The notes beneath the pieces are model-generated. The model saw only the letters and a program-made list of their open reading frames with translations. It did no database searches and had not been told where the DNA came from. Both the position numbers and the translations under genes were made by a program. Shown piece by piece: positions 33,314-46,577 of a stretch of DNA of 64,000 nucleotides (position 1 is the stretch's first letter; each line of letters opens with the position of its first letter). The stretch lies in assembly GCA_025201765.1 (NCBI GenBank), contig MU623478.1, positions 1 through 64,000 of the forward strand, given 5' to 3'. The DNA comes from Daldinia sp. FL1419. Its lineage: Eukaryota; Ascomycota; Sordariomycetes; Xylariales; Hypoxylaceae.

Positions 33314-35425
33314 TTTCGATACTGTTGACTTAGAATGTGAGTCAAAAATTCTTGAATGTTTTTTTTTTGGTCCAGCGCAACAAATAATAGGTAGCTATCT
33401 TCGTAGAGAGAAAGCGAACACTAACAAGCAGATCTAGGTTTTTTTTTTTAAAAAAAAAAAAAAAACTCGTACTGTAGCAGATGTTGATTGTGTTATGGGG
33501 ATGGGTTAGGGGAGAATAATAGTTTTAGCAAATGAGAAAAGTAAATAAGGGAAGATAATAAGCAAGCAACCTTGATTAGGAAGAGAATAGATACGAGAGG
33601 TAAGGAAGAAGGAAGAAGAAAAAATAAAGGTCATCAAATATGCTACCCCACCGTCACAGACTTTTGGTACACGAGTGTGTCACAACTCCCAAACGACCTC
33701 AAGCAATGAGGTGGAAGGGTACCTAACTAATGTACCAAGATCTAGAAGTTTTCAAGGATTGTGAAGCTGCAAGTGATTTGATGCAGACGAAATTTATGCA
33801 GGTAAAATAATGCAAAGAAAAAAAAGTACACACGTACCGATCGATTTCTTTTTTTTCTTGTCTACTATGTAAGTATACGGAGCGCAACCAGAAGATTGGG
33901 TAGAAAGTTGTATGATGATAGCTGGGTTTAAAAGTTATGTGGTATTAGGTTGAAATAATTGTGGTTGACTTGTGGTTGACTTGTGGTTGATGGTTCCAAA
34001 TCAAATAACAATCTTGCAAAACAAACGAGGGGGCGGGGAATCTAAAGAATTGCCCCTCGCCCCGCCCTGAAATGCCCGCCCTTCCCTCCTTTTTTTTCCC
34101 CTCCTGCCCTGGCTGCCCTTCCCCCCTGAACCTATCCTAACTATCCATCCGCGGGTCTTGATTTCTTAAGGTCGGGCAGCAAATAAACCCCCCACCGAGA
34201 ACTCGTGCCCCTCTACTAATTGGCTAATCAGGTGGGAAACGGTCCGGATGAACGGTCAGCAGCTGCAAGAACTCCACATGTAGGTACATACATAGACTAC
34301 CTCTTACCTACATGTATCTCCACATCGAGGTACCTACCTACATATCCTGTACATGTCTTGTACACATGTGACAATGACATAGGTACCTCAACTTACCTAT
34401 AACATCTATAAAAGCTCCTATCTAATGTAATACTTTCAATATTATCAATATTATCACTCACAACTTCAAACTCGTAGCGGTTATACACACGTATAATTAG
34501 ATAGAAAGCACAAATACAACGAAATCAGTATACCTATGATATAACACAATAAAGACATTAGGCAGTGCCACCAAAGTTGACAACAGCTTAACTTGCATAT
34601 AGAATTATAAAGACACACCATCAGGGGTACTTCTGTAAAGACAGAGGGGGAGGGGAGGTGCTCGCATGCTATAGAGCAATTGAACATAATGCTATGATGG
34701 GAACAGACGAAGAGCATCATCATATAATGGCAAAGGACAAAGGGAACGAGAAAGCCTCACAAAGAAATCCCACCGTTAAATCACCTATGGTTATAACAGT
34801 GGCTTCTATTGGGACTATAGCACAGGAGCACAACGTACACAACGTAGAAATACCACGCGTAAAATGTACAAGCACGAAAGCATTGCACTATTCTCAGTCT
34901 AATAATTGGTTATATGTCTAGGGTCCCACGGATTTTAGTCTTATTGACAAGCCACTACGAAGTACAAATGAATAGCTCTCGAGCGTTATGCCCACCAACT
35001 ATCAACAATATCCTTAGGGCAGACGACGAGCCGTCCTCCGCTCGCCAGGATCACAACCACTTGGCAACAACGCCAAAATACGGTTGGCAGTAAGAACATA
35101 TCAAAACATATAGCCTCTGAACTTCGTAATCCCTGAGCCCTGACACTCAAACGCGAAGAAAGTGGGGAATATAACATCCTATCATACTCCTAGTAGTCCA
35201 TCCTTGTGTACATGTATCGTCAATACGGCAACCAAGCCGAAGAGAGATAGGCGGGGATTCAAGGTAAGCACCGCTTTGTTCTCTAATGGTGTCAAGATAG
35301 ATAACCGAGAACGAGATAACCAGCAAAAAAACACCAAATCACTCAAACCCAACGCCGCCCCCGAGTTCACCCTCGCCTACCGTGTAATTAAAATGTCTAG
35401 AATAGGCAGGTCATGCCTGAGAACG
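33314..35425. other. Intergenic region, no gene
   Basis: About 2.1 kb. It contains the RanBP1 promoter side (T9-A15 block at about 33440-33465), an 11-bp tandem repeat (33959-33990), C/G-rich patches (34028-34135) and ACCT/AGGT words (34263-34400). The short open frames are not convincing. Confidence 0.5.
33959..33990. repeat. 11-bp tandem repeat
   Basis: Unit TTGTGGTTGAC, almost three perfect copies in direct tandem upstream of the RanBP1-type gene. Confidence 0.9.
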
Positions 35426-37354
35426 TCACGTGCGTTTGGTCCAGAAGGAACCTCTTCGCTCGTCACGCTCGTTGTTTCGCCGCGACTTTACCTGCTTCTT
35501 GACGTACTCGGCTCTCTCCTGCTTAGCCGCTCTGATATCGACAGTCCTCTCTTTTAGGTAGGCCTCGGCTTTCGAAAGATAATGCTGGTACTCATCATCC
35601 TTCCCCTGTATTCGAAGCCACCAGAGCTTAGATCTAAGCTGCGCAGAAAGGTAACGTAGCGCAAGTTCGTCGCGGAGGTCTTGAGCCCCTCTCATAACCT
35701 CTAACTGTACTTGATGTTGACGTTGTGCTAGTTCGTCATCGCCGAGGGACTGCTTAATCTGGGCCGTGATTTGGGAAATGAGCTGGGAAGGGAAACTAAG
35801 GACAGCGTTGACGACTTCTCTGAACCCCTGCAGTAAGATGTCGGAAACAGATGATGTTTGGTCACACATTTGTTTCGACATGTTATCTAAGGAAGGCATG
35901 CAAGTCTCTTCAACCCACGCCGTAGTCTCATTAACGGTGTCGACAAATTTCTGCGCAAAGCCCCTGACCAGCTGCTTTCCAGCATCAAGAGCACCTATAA
36001 ATTTATTCCTACCAAAGTCGACTCGGAAAGTCTCTTTAACCTTAGGTTTCGAAGTGGTGGCAATGGACACAGCTAGGATATTGTATGCCTCCTCCAGGGG
36101 TACCTGGATCAAGAAACCTTCGTCTACCGACGTAACCTTGGTTGGTATATCATATAGACCCCGGCTTACCGCAATTAATATGGCATCCCTCGAGAGCCAA
36201 GCGGATTTGATACTCTGTGGAATTTTTACCACAATCTCATTTCGATCGTATAGTTCGGCCGAGCAGATGGTTTGTTGTTGAGACTCGTCAGCGGTATCTA
36301 TCTGATCCTTATCTTTTCCAAATGCCATGAACGCAAGGCCACTTGGTGCAGTGCTAGTCTGTAGTGCCTTTTGAGTTGGTAAATGAGGTACTGCCGAGGA
36401 GAATGTGGAAGTAGCTATGGAACTCCCAAGGGGAGAAGGAACAGCTGCAGAAGAAATCGAAGCTATCGGAACCGTAGATAGTACCTTGGGAGTTGGCGGG
36501 CTGAGTACGAAGTACTTTCCCGTGAGAATAAGGCCGTAGAAAACAGCAAATCCAGACAGGGCAACTAGAATACGATAGTTCCCTTGGATGAACCTAATTC
36601 CCTGGCGGCAATTCTCCAGAAAACGATCTTCCGAGTCTTCGTATTCAGGAGATAACGAATATGCGTTGTCTTCTTTTGTTAGCGTCGTATCTTGAGAAGA
36701 TAACCCGTGCATTCCCGCAAGGGCTTCCCGGGCCTGACTTTGGTCAATCTCTGCTCGACGTGGCAGGCTCAAGATACCATGTTGGGAGAAGTCTGTAGGA
36801 TGCTCGAGACTCTGGTTTGCGAGCGTCTCTATATCGGCATCTTCGTCGTCAGATTCAACAGCATTTTCGACGATAGTATCATGGACGGTGCTGACGACAG
36901 CAGCTTCGTTTAGTGTAGTAGCCTCCTCTTCCCCGTCCTCGTCATCGGAAGAGTCGGTATCAACATCGTTGGCATCAACGTCGGTGCCGGTATCAGTGCC
37001 AACTAGGCTTTGGACATCATCAGTCCTTTGATAGTCGAGGGAGCTGGCGGTAGACTCGGCTTGGCTTTCGCCGTCGGTACCGATGACATCGTAGCCCAGC
37101 TCAGCCAAACTGGGGTCATCGTCTAGGAAGTTTTCTGGCTGCATGATGTCGGGTGAACTGGAGGATATCCAGTTCGTGAGTTGCCGATTGCCTAAAGGCC
37201 GGGGAAATCGGAGTGACGGTTCGGAGCTAGATGTACGGTCGAGACTATTTTCTTCACTCGGTCCAGCTACAGTAAAACAAGGAGGGGAATCGGTGGTTAG
37301 ATGGGGAACACCAGTCGGTATATAGTTGGGTGTTGATGGTTCAGACTGTTCCAT
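35426..37354 (-). CDS. Orphan single-TM coiled-coil protein
   Basis: One exon of 642 aa starting at ATG 37354 (the frame is open a few codons further upstream, but without ATG). Residues 1-255 are acidic and disordered, with a conserved-looking segment DDDPSLAELGYDVIGTDG at about 78-95 and a highly acidic run near 130-180. One strong membrane segment, ILVALSGFAVFYGLILTGKY, lies at about 262-281. After the membrane comes a Ser/Ala/Thr/Pro linker, a possibly folded region around VVKIPQSIKSAWLSRDAILI, and a long basic helical C-terminus (DDELAQRQHQVQLEVMRGAQ onward) that should form a coiled coil. There is no N-terminal signal peptide, so it looks like a membrane-anchored protein of internal membranes or the nuclear envelope. 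I do not recognise a named family. Confidence 0.75.
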   Translation of the reverse strand: MEQSEPSTPNYIPTGVPHLTTDSPPCFTVAGPSEENSLDRTSSSEPSLRFPRPLGNRQLTNWISSSSPDIMQPENFLDDDPSLAELGYDVIGTDGESQAESTASSLDYQRTDDVQSLVGTDTGTDVDANDVDTDSSDDEDGEEEATTLNEAAVVSTVHDTIVENAVESDDEDADIETLANQSLEHPTDFSQHGILSLPRRAEIDQSQAREALAGMHGLSSQDTTLTKEDNAYSLSPEYEDSEDRFLENCRQGIRFIQGNYRILVALSGFAVFYGLILTGKYFVLSPPTPKVLSTVPIASISSAAVPSPLGSSIATSTFSSAVPHLPTQKALQTSTAPSGLAFMAFGKDKDQIDTADESQQQTICSAELYDRNEIVVKIPQSIKSAWLSRDAILIAVSRGLYDIPTKVTSVDEGFLIQVPLEEAYNILAVSIATTSKPKVKETFRVDFGRNKFIGALDAGKQLVRGFAQKFVDTVNETTAWVEETCMPSLDNMSKQMCDQTSSVSDILLQGFREVVNAVLSFPSQLISQITAQIKQSLGDDELAQRQHQVQLEVMRGAQDLRDELALRYLSAQLRSKLWWLRIQGKDDEYQHYLSKAEAYLKERTVDIRAAKQERAEYVKKQVKSRRNNERDERRGSFWTKRT

Positions 37355-38874
37355 TACGCGGTAGAACAAGACGCCTTTGCAGGATCACGTCATACCTCGA
37401 GTTTACCGTTGTGGGGTGGTAAACCAAACGAGGACGACAGAACACGCGGCAGGCTATAAACAGGCAGACAAGAGATATTATGGGTCTTCACGAGGTTATA
37501 AGGTGGGAGTATCGGTATCAGGCAAACAGATTGCTGCAGATAAGTTCGAATCGAAGCGTCCAAATCCAAGTTGCATATGCCTGGGATAAAGGGCAAGAAA
37601 GGGGGCCGTGCGGCTTAGATATCTAGACGAATTAGGAGGGGAAAGTGTCAGCTAAGTAATCTCGAACGGTTGGTTCTTTTAACAGCTATTGAGCCTTTCC
37701 TCACTCGAGTTTTGGATAGGCAAGGAAGAGAAGAGAAGAAGAGAAAGCAAAGTCAAGAGGAATGCATATGTAAGGTAGGTAGGCTCTGGAGAAGCAGGCT
37801 CTAGGTAAAGGTAGATAGGGTTAGGTATCTAAACCGGACAGACGTTATGGAACAGTGTGTATAACGAAGCGGCACATGCGACTTGGGGCAAGTTGGAAAA
37901 GGGAAAGGGAAATATAACAACCAAGGACGAGGAGGCATGGCTTATCTCTTTCATATGATTTATGATACATACCTACGTACGGATTCGCGATAAACGTTTT
38001 GGCAACGCTATCCCGAGTACCTCAAGAGGTAAGAATGGCAAGAGGGATAAGAAGATGCGTGAGGATTAACTAGAACGGGTCGAATGAGTTTAGATGTTTC
38101 TTTTTTTTTGGTTTTTTGGTCTTTTTGGGGGGTCGAGTAGTAAAATAATCAAGAATGTATGAAGTAGCTGGATGGGTAAGGCAAGTAAGAAAAATAACAA
38201 GGTACGTAGGTAGTAAGTAAGTAAATAAGTCAAGGCAAGTAAAGCAAGTAAAGTAAGGCAAAGTAAAAACAGCGTGAAGCTGCCTTACTGAAACTCGCTT
38301 GTACAGACCATCTTACGTATTATGGCGCGCGAATACACATAGAACATGGAGGGGGCGGGGTATTCTCACCTTAGAGTTTAGGGAACTACGACCTTATGTA
38401 CCGAGGTACATGCAAGTACTATAATTCCCTATGGATACCTCCTTTTATACCCGTTTCTTATAGGGTAAATCTCGCAAGTCAGGGAATTCCTATAATCCCT
38501 AGCGCGAGTTGCAAGTGGATTGGTCTGGTATTTTGGTATTTTGGTATCTTGATAGGTACTCTCGTTAAAGGTGATCTATTGCGCGTGCAGGGCTTTAAAA
38601 CAAGGAAAGAAAAGAAACCGGTCAATTTTAGACGGTAAATATTCGTATCAAATTGGAATATTAAGACCGAGCACAACTTATCCACGAGGTCAGCAGGTGT
38701 GTAATGTAGGATGTAGAAAATAGGACAAGTAGAAGCAGAAGAGAGTACATCCAATGCTTCAGGTCAGGTGGAGGAGGATCTGCACTAGCAGGACTAGGCA
38801 CCGCTCAGATAGAGCGTATCAAGGTAGGCAAGTACCTAAGATAGGTGCAGATGCCTTAACTAATGGATCACCTA

Positions 38875-38876
<2 letters not shown>

Positions 38877-38932
<56 letters not shown>
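38877..38932. repeat. Poly-G run (56 G)
   Basis: A pure run of about 56 G that stops one base before the run of N. Such a length at a gap edge is suspicious for a sequencing or gap-filling artefact. Confidence 0.95.
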
Positions 38933-38933
38933 C

Positions 38934-38943
38934 NNNNNNNNNN
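38934..38943. other. Assembly gap (10 N)
   Basis: Ten undetermined bases. The true gap length is unknown, so sequence may be missing here. Confidence 0.99.
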
Positions 38944-39022
38944 TTACGCCTTTGATATTTTTTTTTACTGTGTTTCAATTTATCAATTTTCTTTTTTTTT
39001 GTGAATATTCATTAAAAACTGT

Positions 39023-39049
39023 CCCCCCCCCCCCCCCCCCCCCCCCCCC
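39023..39049. repeat. Poly-C run (27 C)
   Basis: A pure run of about 27 C, 80 bp to the right of the gap. It mirrors the poly-G run on the left side. Confidence 0.95.
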
Positions 39050-40557
39050 ATTTATTACCATGAGAAGAGATCTGCTGCCTACCTCCTAGCCCGCCTTTCC
39101 TTCATGTCTTTATTCTAAACGGATATTATAGATAATAGAGAAGATAGGGGAGATGAGCTCAAGCCTAGCAGCTCGCGATATTTTGTTTGTGCGTTTGATC
39201 TTTGTAGATACCTAAATAAGAAGAAGCAGAGCCTAGAGGGAGAATTAATGGGGACGAGAAAGTGTTGGCTATGTTCCATGATAAGACACGGAAAATGGTG
39301 GGGGTTTAAGATGCGCTGCACCGCATATACATATTAGTAGGTAGTAGATATGTACCTTACGTACTCTATACCCACATCCATGCACGTACCTAGATAGATT
39401 ACACTTCTATAGGGTATCGTCATATCTACCTGATATTATTAATGTTGGAAGCGCTGGTGTTCAAAGCCAAATAAATTACTTGTCATATATGTACGTAGTA
39501 AGTAAGTTAGGTACCTACCCAAGATACCTATGATACCTATGTATCTAGAGATGACCACCAATTCAGCCTGGATCCAGTCCCCATTTTTTTAATTCCCCTC
39601 CATTGTTAGTACCTACATATCGGGCACGCATCTATTAGGTACATGTTAGATTGGACCCTTAGAAACATACCAACAGACCTAAGGTTGTTCACCTTTTGGG
39701 TCTCCAACCAAGTTGATCTTTGATCTAACCTACCTAACCTTGGAGACTTACACTTCACAATCCTTAACGAAATCCTTGATTTAACCCGCCAATCCCACCA
39801 GCCCATCGACCACCTCGACACAATGCTAGTACATCGTTGATTGGTATTGATATTTCGCGCCGATCCTACCTATCGCCTATTATAACACAACACACATCTT
39901 AAATATGCAAATATGGCTTACGAAGACAATGGTATTGGTGTGATCAAATTGGTATTATTAGGCTACAACATAAGGCTCAGGGTCCTCTGGGGATCTTCTA
40001 CCTGACCAAGGCGTTAGTCCTAAGGGCCAATATATGCCGAGTAGCTAGTCTTGTATCGAATCCCATACCATCCGTACCTTTCTGTACTCCAGAATTGTAA
40101 TAACATCAATGGGATATCGCAAATTCACTCATGGGTCCTTCATCTGTCCTTCGTCTGCCATTCGTCTTCCCTATCATTACCGTCGTTCCTAGTACCATTC
40201 GCTCTCGTCACCCTGTGGACGGCACCCCTCGCTACAAACTTCGCACTCCCCCAAAAGTATAAGCTAACCGCCATCCCATACAACTGGTTCGGCATAGCTA
40301 ACCGGATAGGTCAAGCGCCAAGGCGGAGTTATGAGGCTTCTAGATGTAGAGGAATTGGGAGCCATCAAATCTAACTCGTCCATAATTGCGTCGCGGAATA
40401 ATGCGACGCTGTCTAACCAGACGGGTGAGCCTATGGTATTATCCTCTCTACCGTGCCAGATATTAGTTTGAGTAGATCGAACACCGACTAGAGACTGTGC
40501 TCTCATAATTGGAATAGCAACGCCAGCGTATGCTTTCGAACGATGATTCAAGTTGCT

Positions 40558-41491
40558 TTATATGATGCTATGCTTCTTGAAGATCTTTGTTAACGAGTCA
40601 CTGTCGAAGTCCTCGTCGTCAGGAATCATGTCGATGATGCCTGTCAGGTTGGCGAATAGATCACCCTGGTTCCTGTAGGCAAGAATTGTGGGCACGGCAG
40701 CATTATCGAATTCAATGTCCTCGTAGTGGACTTTGACGAAATGTATTTCAGGATAAGATGTGACTAGCGGCCGTAATGCCGACTCGATGAGACCCGATAC
40801 CTGGCACTGTCCGTTTGATTAGTATATGCTTGTATAAGTTAGGTTCTGCAAAGAGGAATTAACTAACCTCGTGGTCGTAAACGAATACAACGACGACTGT
40901 ATCTCTTCCTACTCTCTCGATGGCATCCAGGTATCCTAGGGCGTCAACACTATCGAAACGCCCATACATTCTCAAGCTCGGGCTTGTTCTCCGGGTGCGA
41001 ATGCCATTCTTAGCTTCCCTCTCGAGTTCTTGTCTTCGTGTCTCCCGCCATTGCTGGAGAAAGCTATCCTCGTCTTCATCTTCTTCGCTGTCGCCGCTGT
41101 GTGAACCGGTAGAACGAGCTCCTTCACCCTTCCCGAATACAGATTGGCGAGCGGCGCGAACTCTACTCCGCCACTTGTTCTGACGAGCTAGTTCATAGGC
41201 GCGAGCGTCGGCAATGACACCTTTTACGCCAGTGCTACGGCCCGAATCGAAGCTTGCCGGCGGCAGCTTCACTTCACCTGCCAAACTTGGGACGCGCATG
41301 GCTGCTTCTATTTGTGAGTTGCGGTAACGATCTTCTTCGTCTTCGTCAGAGTTCTCGGCCTCGCTACGAGCGTCTTCACGATCTTCAGGATGTACTCTTG
41401 AACCGTGGTCCGTATTCTTTTCGAGGAAGTCTTGAAATTCTTCCTGGGCAGGAGTAGGATTGACGTTTACGTTTGCGGAAGCAGAGGTCAT
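40558..41491 (-). CDS. Phosducin-like protein (thioredoxin fold)
   Basis: Complement of join(40558..40806, 40868..41491), 290 aa. The N-terminal half is charged and helical (Glu/Asp-rich, then SFLQQWRETRRQELEREAKN). The C-terminal half is a thioredoxin-like domain, DALGYLDAIERVGRDTVVVV, FVYDHECQVSG, HFVKVHYEDIEFDNAAVPTI and LAYRNQGDLFANLTGIIDMI, lacking a CxxC redox motif. This is the phosducin family, whose members assist Gbeta-gamma assembly together with the CCT chaperonin. The 61-nt intron splits the thioredoxin domain in phase 0 and the join restores the expected YDHE-CQVSG segment. A G-protein beta gene lies 5 kb away, a functional match that may be chance. Subfamily (PhLP1 or PhLP2-like) is not settled. 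Confidence 0.87.
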
Positions 41492-44400
41492 GTTGGGCGA
41501 GGTAGAAGACGGGAGGAGGGGGGGTAAGAGGATTGATATATGCGATCGGTTTTAGTCGGTGTGGGCAAGACCACGAGGGATAAGACAGGGAAGAGTCAAA
41601 AAGAACAAGGAAGCCTGTCCTGGGGGAGGGATGTGGATGGTATGGATGGTATGGATGGTATGGATGGTGTGGATGGTGTGGATGTTGTAGGGTTTTGGTG
41701 GGAGGGAGGAAGAAGAGTAGGGCAGAATAGGCTCATGTACACCGCAATGACCCAATATTTTCTTTTGGCCCAAGAAGAAGGGGATGAATAAGGGTTACCA
41801 GGGTTAGTAAGTTTGGTCAAAAAATGACGAAAGTTTGGGATTAGCGGGAATGCAAGGACTGAAAAAAAGGAATGCTTCTGGAACAATGCCTAAAGTAAAC
41901 TAATAGGAAGGAAGAATAGTTAGACAGATAATAGAAAGAATACACTAACCTTAGCAAGAATAGCAAGAATAGCAAGAACTACTGTACATAAAAGAAAGGA
42001 GTTGCAGAGGAAGGGCTGCGGCATGCATCAGAATGTTTCAGACGCCACAAAATCAAACACTTTAGGTTTAGCCTCTATAGAATCAACCTGCCCAGATAGT
42101 ACGCTATGTTAGAGAATGTGTAAGGTCATGTATGGCCGTGTCTTTAGATTCCACTAACCATGCAACTTTGTTTTACAGCTAGTTAGGTAGTTAACACTAC
42201 TTGGTTTAGTTTCTTTCCTTTTTTTTCCTTTTTTTTTCTTTTTCATCTAACCGTTAGATATGTACGTACCTCTTCCACCTATGTAATACTTTAACCTAGG
42301 TATTTAACAATGCACACAACATTGTACAGAACGCAAAATGAAATCAAACAACCATTCGTAAAATTAGATTCCTGATTATTCTAATCCTTCCTATTTTTTT
42401 ATATTGGGGTTTTTTTTTGTTTTTTTTTTACGAACACACGGAAGGAATCCGTGGCGAAATAAGGAGGACAATTGCACTGCCTGAGCCGTACACGTATACA
42501 CACAGACACATCCACCAGATTGGGGATGCGGCGCCGCGGCGTTGCGTGGTGTCAATACGATGCTTCGACAGGGATTAAAAACGTGGGAAAAAAAGGAACA
42601 TGGGGTTGAACCATCAATAGTCAAGTCTTTTTTTTTATCCTTCTTCTTTCTTACGAACTACCCCATCTCTAACCCATACCCATAATGACTCCCGTTATTC
42701 CCTTGTCCATGACATATAGCATTGTTTAATATGATAAATACTACATTATATGGTTTGCTAATTAAACGAGGTTTGAAAAAACAAGAAAGCTAAGATACGT
42801 AGGTAGGTACGTAATTAATGGAAAGAAGCAAAGGTAATGGACGATATGGAAATTAGTTCAAACGACAAGAATTTCGTATTTACTTTTTGAGGGACCCCGT
42901 AGGCAATACCTCGACGACTCTCAACAGCAAACTCGGGAATGCTAGCCATGTACAATACGTCATATTATTGTCCGCGGATAGACACTACATAGTACGCGAT
43001 GGATACATAGTGCATATTATGCTAAACTCAATCCGTTCTAATAATAAAACATCCGTTGCTATGTACTTATAAGCGAGGGACCATATGATCTTCCAATCCG
43101 GGAAAAACACCCATTCAGAGAATGGCTATTAACTAGTACATAAAGTACAGAGTCAGAGATAGCATTTCACGATCTGCAAGGCCCCAGTTCCAGAGATATG
43201 GTGTTAAACTCTGATGAACATTTCTGCTGGTAGAATACTTCTGGAACTTGGATACTAACTACATACTATAGTCTATAGCGCAGAAAGCGTAACAAAGACT
43301 AGGTTAGCTGCTAACTAGTTTGGGGGCGATGGTGGCAGAATGGGACCGGGGTATGTATATGTAAGTGGAAAAGGGGTCTGCTTTGCCTGCTTTGGCTAAA
43401 AATAACTTCAATCTTCATGTCGGCATAGCCGACACTGTACTATAGTATGTATTATAACTTATCCAAAACCAGCAACGCGACCTTGATAGTTAAACCACGA
43501 CTATCCAAGTAGAGGGTAGCTATTCATCTTAACCAGACAATGCGTCATGCACGACATCTTACGGCCTCATCCCATGTCAAGTTTGTAGCTAGTGATTTTT
43601 TTTTTAATTATTCCACATCCGCTAAGGCTGCGACAAGGAGCTTATGTCTTCCGCGGATCTTGCTAATAGATAACCGAGACCCAAATCCGTGGCACCATAT
43701 ACAAGCTGGGGTCTTCAGAAGGTTTATGGCCCTCGAGAGTTATCGGTATGTTAGATAGCTCAACTCACTAAGGTTAGTTCTCTGGAAATCTGGTGAGCAT
43801 CCTAGGGTGTCCTTAGACTAATATGGATATACACGCTCGCCTCGGATTCCTAATGCCTACCACGAATACGGTCAGCTGTGGCTTAGGTTAGGTAAGTTGC
43901 TATCCTATTCCTTCAAGCGTCAACCAGCAACAGGGCAATTCTCTCCATATAAAACGTCTATCTAACCTAAGTACCGATATCTATACTGATGCTAATCCCC
44001 AGGACGATACGAGCCAGTGGAAGACACAGATACATTCCTGAGATTCCTGGTTTTGGGAGATCTTCCCAGCTAAGAAAACTCATGTTAGGGATTAAAATAT
44101 CCCTTTGGGGAATACCCCTCTAAGTTTATATGAGATATTACGATCGAGTAGTTGTATCATAACCAAGACTCGTTATGCACCTTGTACACCGACGGTGTAG
44201 GATGGGTTCCCTTGTTTCCGTAGAGCCAGAACGTATGAATTCGAAACTTGAGCGGCCGTCCCGTGATCCATAAGATCGCAATCTGCCGTGGTACCCCTAT
44301 CCCGTCGTCTCCCGCTACTCTATATCCCGCGATAGGGCATCCTCAGTGTTTCGAACTACTCGTATATCACGAAGTGGATGTAAGAGGCTTATACGTTATT

Positions 44401-46577
44401 CCACATAGACTCTGAGCCTAGGCTATGGAAGTTAGTAATTATACTTACTGGGGAAATCACTTTCTGATTATCCTACTCATAATTCCAACACGACCACTAT
44501 AATAAGCTAACATATAAACTTTTAGATTTATGCTACACTTCCCTTATGTACCCGGCAAGCAAGGAGACAGTACGAGGGAAGGCGGACTAATCCGTAATCA
44601 GCGAGCCTCGGTTGTGAAGGTATAGGTTGTAAATGATGACTGACGTTTCCATGCTGGCGCGTGGTATGTGATGATGCAAGAAAAAGCGAGCACACAACCA
44701 CGTTATAACGCGATAGTCGATAAAGCCGAGACTACACCGCTGGCATACATGCGAGCTCTTTGTTCCATATCTCACCGGTCGAGGGATCTGTCGACATCGT
44801 CAATGAGACTGGAACGACTTCCGAGGCCCTTTCACATCGGCACCAAGTTTCCGAGGAAACATACAAAGCGTCCAGTACAAACCATACTCCGATCAAGGAA
44901 AAGGCATTGAGTCCCAGCGGGCATGTGAAGCAGGTCGGCGAGGAGGGGCTTGGGTTCGCTCTTCCGGACTCACGTATGTCTAATACCCTGGTAGTTTTGA
45001 GTGTTAGTTTTACAAATAGTTAATGGTGAACTCATATATCTAAACGATTCTGTTAAGATAAAGAATACACATCCCCGTCATACCACTTTCGTAATAGTCA
45101 TGTCGTTACTAGTTAATAGGAATACCGATAATACGGGACAATGGGGGCCTACGAGGCAAGGGATGGACGTGCTTGGCTCAGGGGTAATGTACACCAGACC
45201 CTAATCGTAACTCTTCATCCATTTTTCCCCAGCCAAACTCCAAGCCACCTAAAAAATCGAGGCTCAATGTTGGGTTTCGAATCCTAGTAAGTTACTTATT
45301 ATATAGCGCTTAGACTACTATTAAGGAATATAAAAGGGGCGGATATGTAGACTCCTAGGCGATTTATGGGAATATAGGTTGAGTACACTTGATGTCAGAT
45401 GATCGTTAAGCCCGCAGGACCCTATTAGACTAACCTACGGTTCATTTAACGGCGTCCATGTAGACCTGTCTTATATTGCTTACGTAGAGTGAACATTACC
45501 TTAGGACTGATCCGATTTCAGACTCTTACATAAAGGAGACCTATTTGAGGAAACATATCACTAAAGTAGTGAGATAACCAGATGACTTTGAATACCAAAT
45601 TAGTTTTGGATGATTTCAGCGTTCAATATGACATGACTATGGTACAAACAGTAAGGGAAGAGCCGGTACGATGCCGGATGCGAATGTGTTCATCTTACCC
45701 CTACTTCATTCAGTTGCACCTAGCCGACTCGATTTCCCTAGAACTGGGAAGGATACGCCAGTAAGAGACGACCTCTAAGAAACACCCACAAGATGACCAG
45801 CCACCACTAAAAACCCAAATACTGCACATCCTCCCTTCCGCTGGACTCGTCAAATAGGCCACCACACTCGTGATTTTTCCTTTTATCCACAGAAGAAAAA
45901 TACCAATCAACACCTCCCTACTCCGTCTACTATAGTGAGGTCAGGGGCAGGAAAAGGCAATAAACAGGAATCAAGTAGAAGCGCAATAATTGTTTTTGTT
46001 TCCGGGTGAAAGCCTTTCTTCATATCAACATGCCTCCGTAAAAGGGGAGACTGTATCCGTGTATCGAGTCGCCGAGAAATTTTGAACTGAATCATAAGGG
46101 AAGCAGAGCCCCAGGTTCAATAAAAAGCCCAATCACCATACCGCATCTTCGCCTGAAAAATTGAGGTGCTCGGTGTATTTAGCTTCGAAAATAAAAATCG
46201 GACCGAACGTTGTAAATTAGTATCAAACGGGTCCGAGGCGGTATATTAGCAGACTAGCTGACAGGTGCGAATTGGGTAGAGAAATATGATATTATGGAGG
46301 TATCTAAAAGTGAACAGGACCGGGAACTATACACTTCCTTGGGCCCCTCGGTCGACAGCGGCGAACAGCGGTTCGGTGGGAATCGAGTACAACACAGGCC
46401 AGTAAGGAAAATAGGTGCTGGGAAACGTTGTCGTGACTTCGTCCTGATAGCATCGAACCTAAGCGATTCGTCATGCGTGACAGGTTGAAATTAGTTCGAA
46501 ATATTCGTCTGAAAAAAGGAGAGCGGCAGTTACGCAGACTGTACGTAACAACGCTCCATCTTGACATAGATTTCCAT
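41492..46577. other. Large gene-free interval
   Basis: About 5 kb without a supportable gene. It has a 9-bp minisatellite (41635-41688), T-rich tracts (42220-42245, 42395-42435), and ACCT/AGGT words. Two overlapping frames at 44668-45023 look somewhat protein-like but have no recognisable family and do not splice into a clear model. Confidence 0.45.
41635..41688. repeat. 9-bp minisatellite
   Basis: Six direct copies of GGATGGTAT (the later copies read GGATGGTGT, the last GGATGTTGT), just upstream of the phosducin-like gene's start. Confidence 0.9.

Larger units (their letters stand above)
37355..40557. other. Intergenic region with assembly gap
   Basis: About 3.2 kb without a convincing gene. 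It includes a poly-G / N / poly-C structure (38877-39049), many AGGTA/TACCT words (37770-37830, 38190-38250, 39330-39560) and a T9 tract. A 95-codon minus-strand frame at 40264-40551 was considered and not accepted. Confidence 0.5.

Noticed and set aside
40264..40551. 95-codon minus-strand frame and 107-codon plus-strand frame
   Set aside because: No domain and no neighbouring exon that continues either frame, and the two frames overlap each other on opposite strands.
44668..45023. Two overlapping plus-strand frames with protein-like composition
   Set aside because: No recognisable family. One begins without ATG, and no splice pair joins them convincingly.
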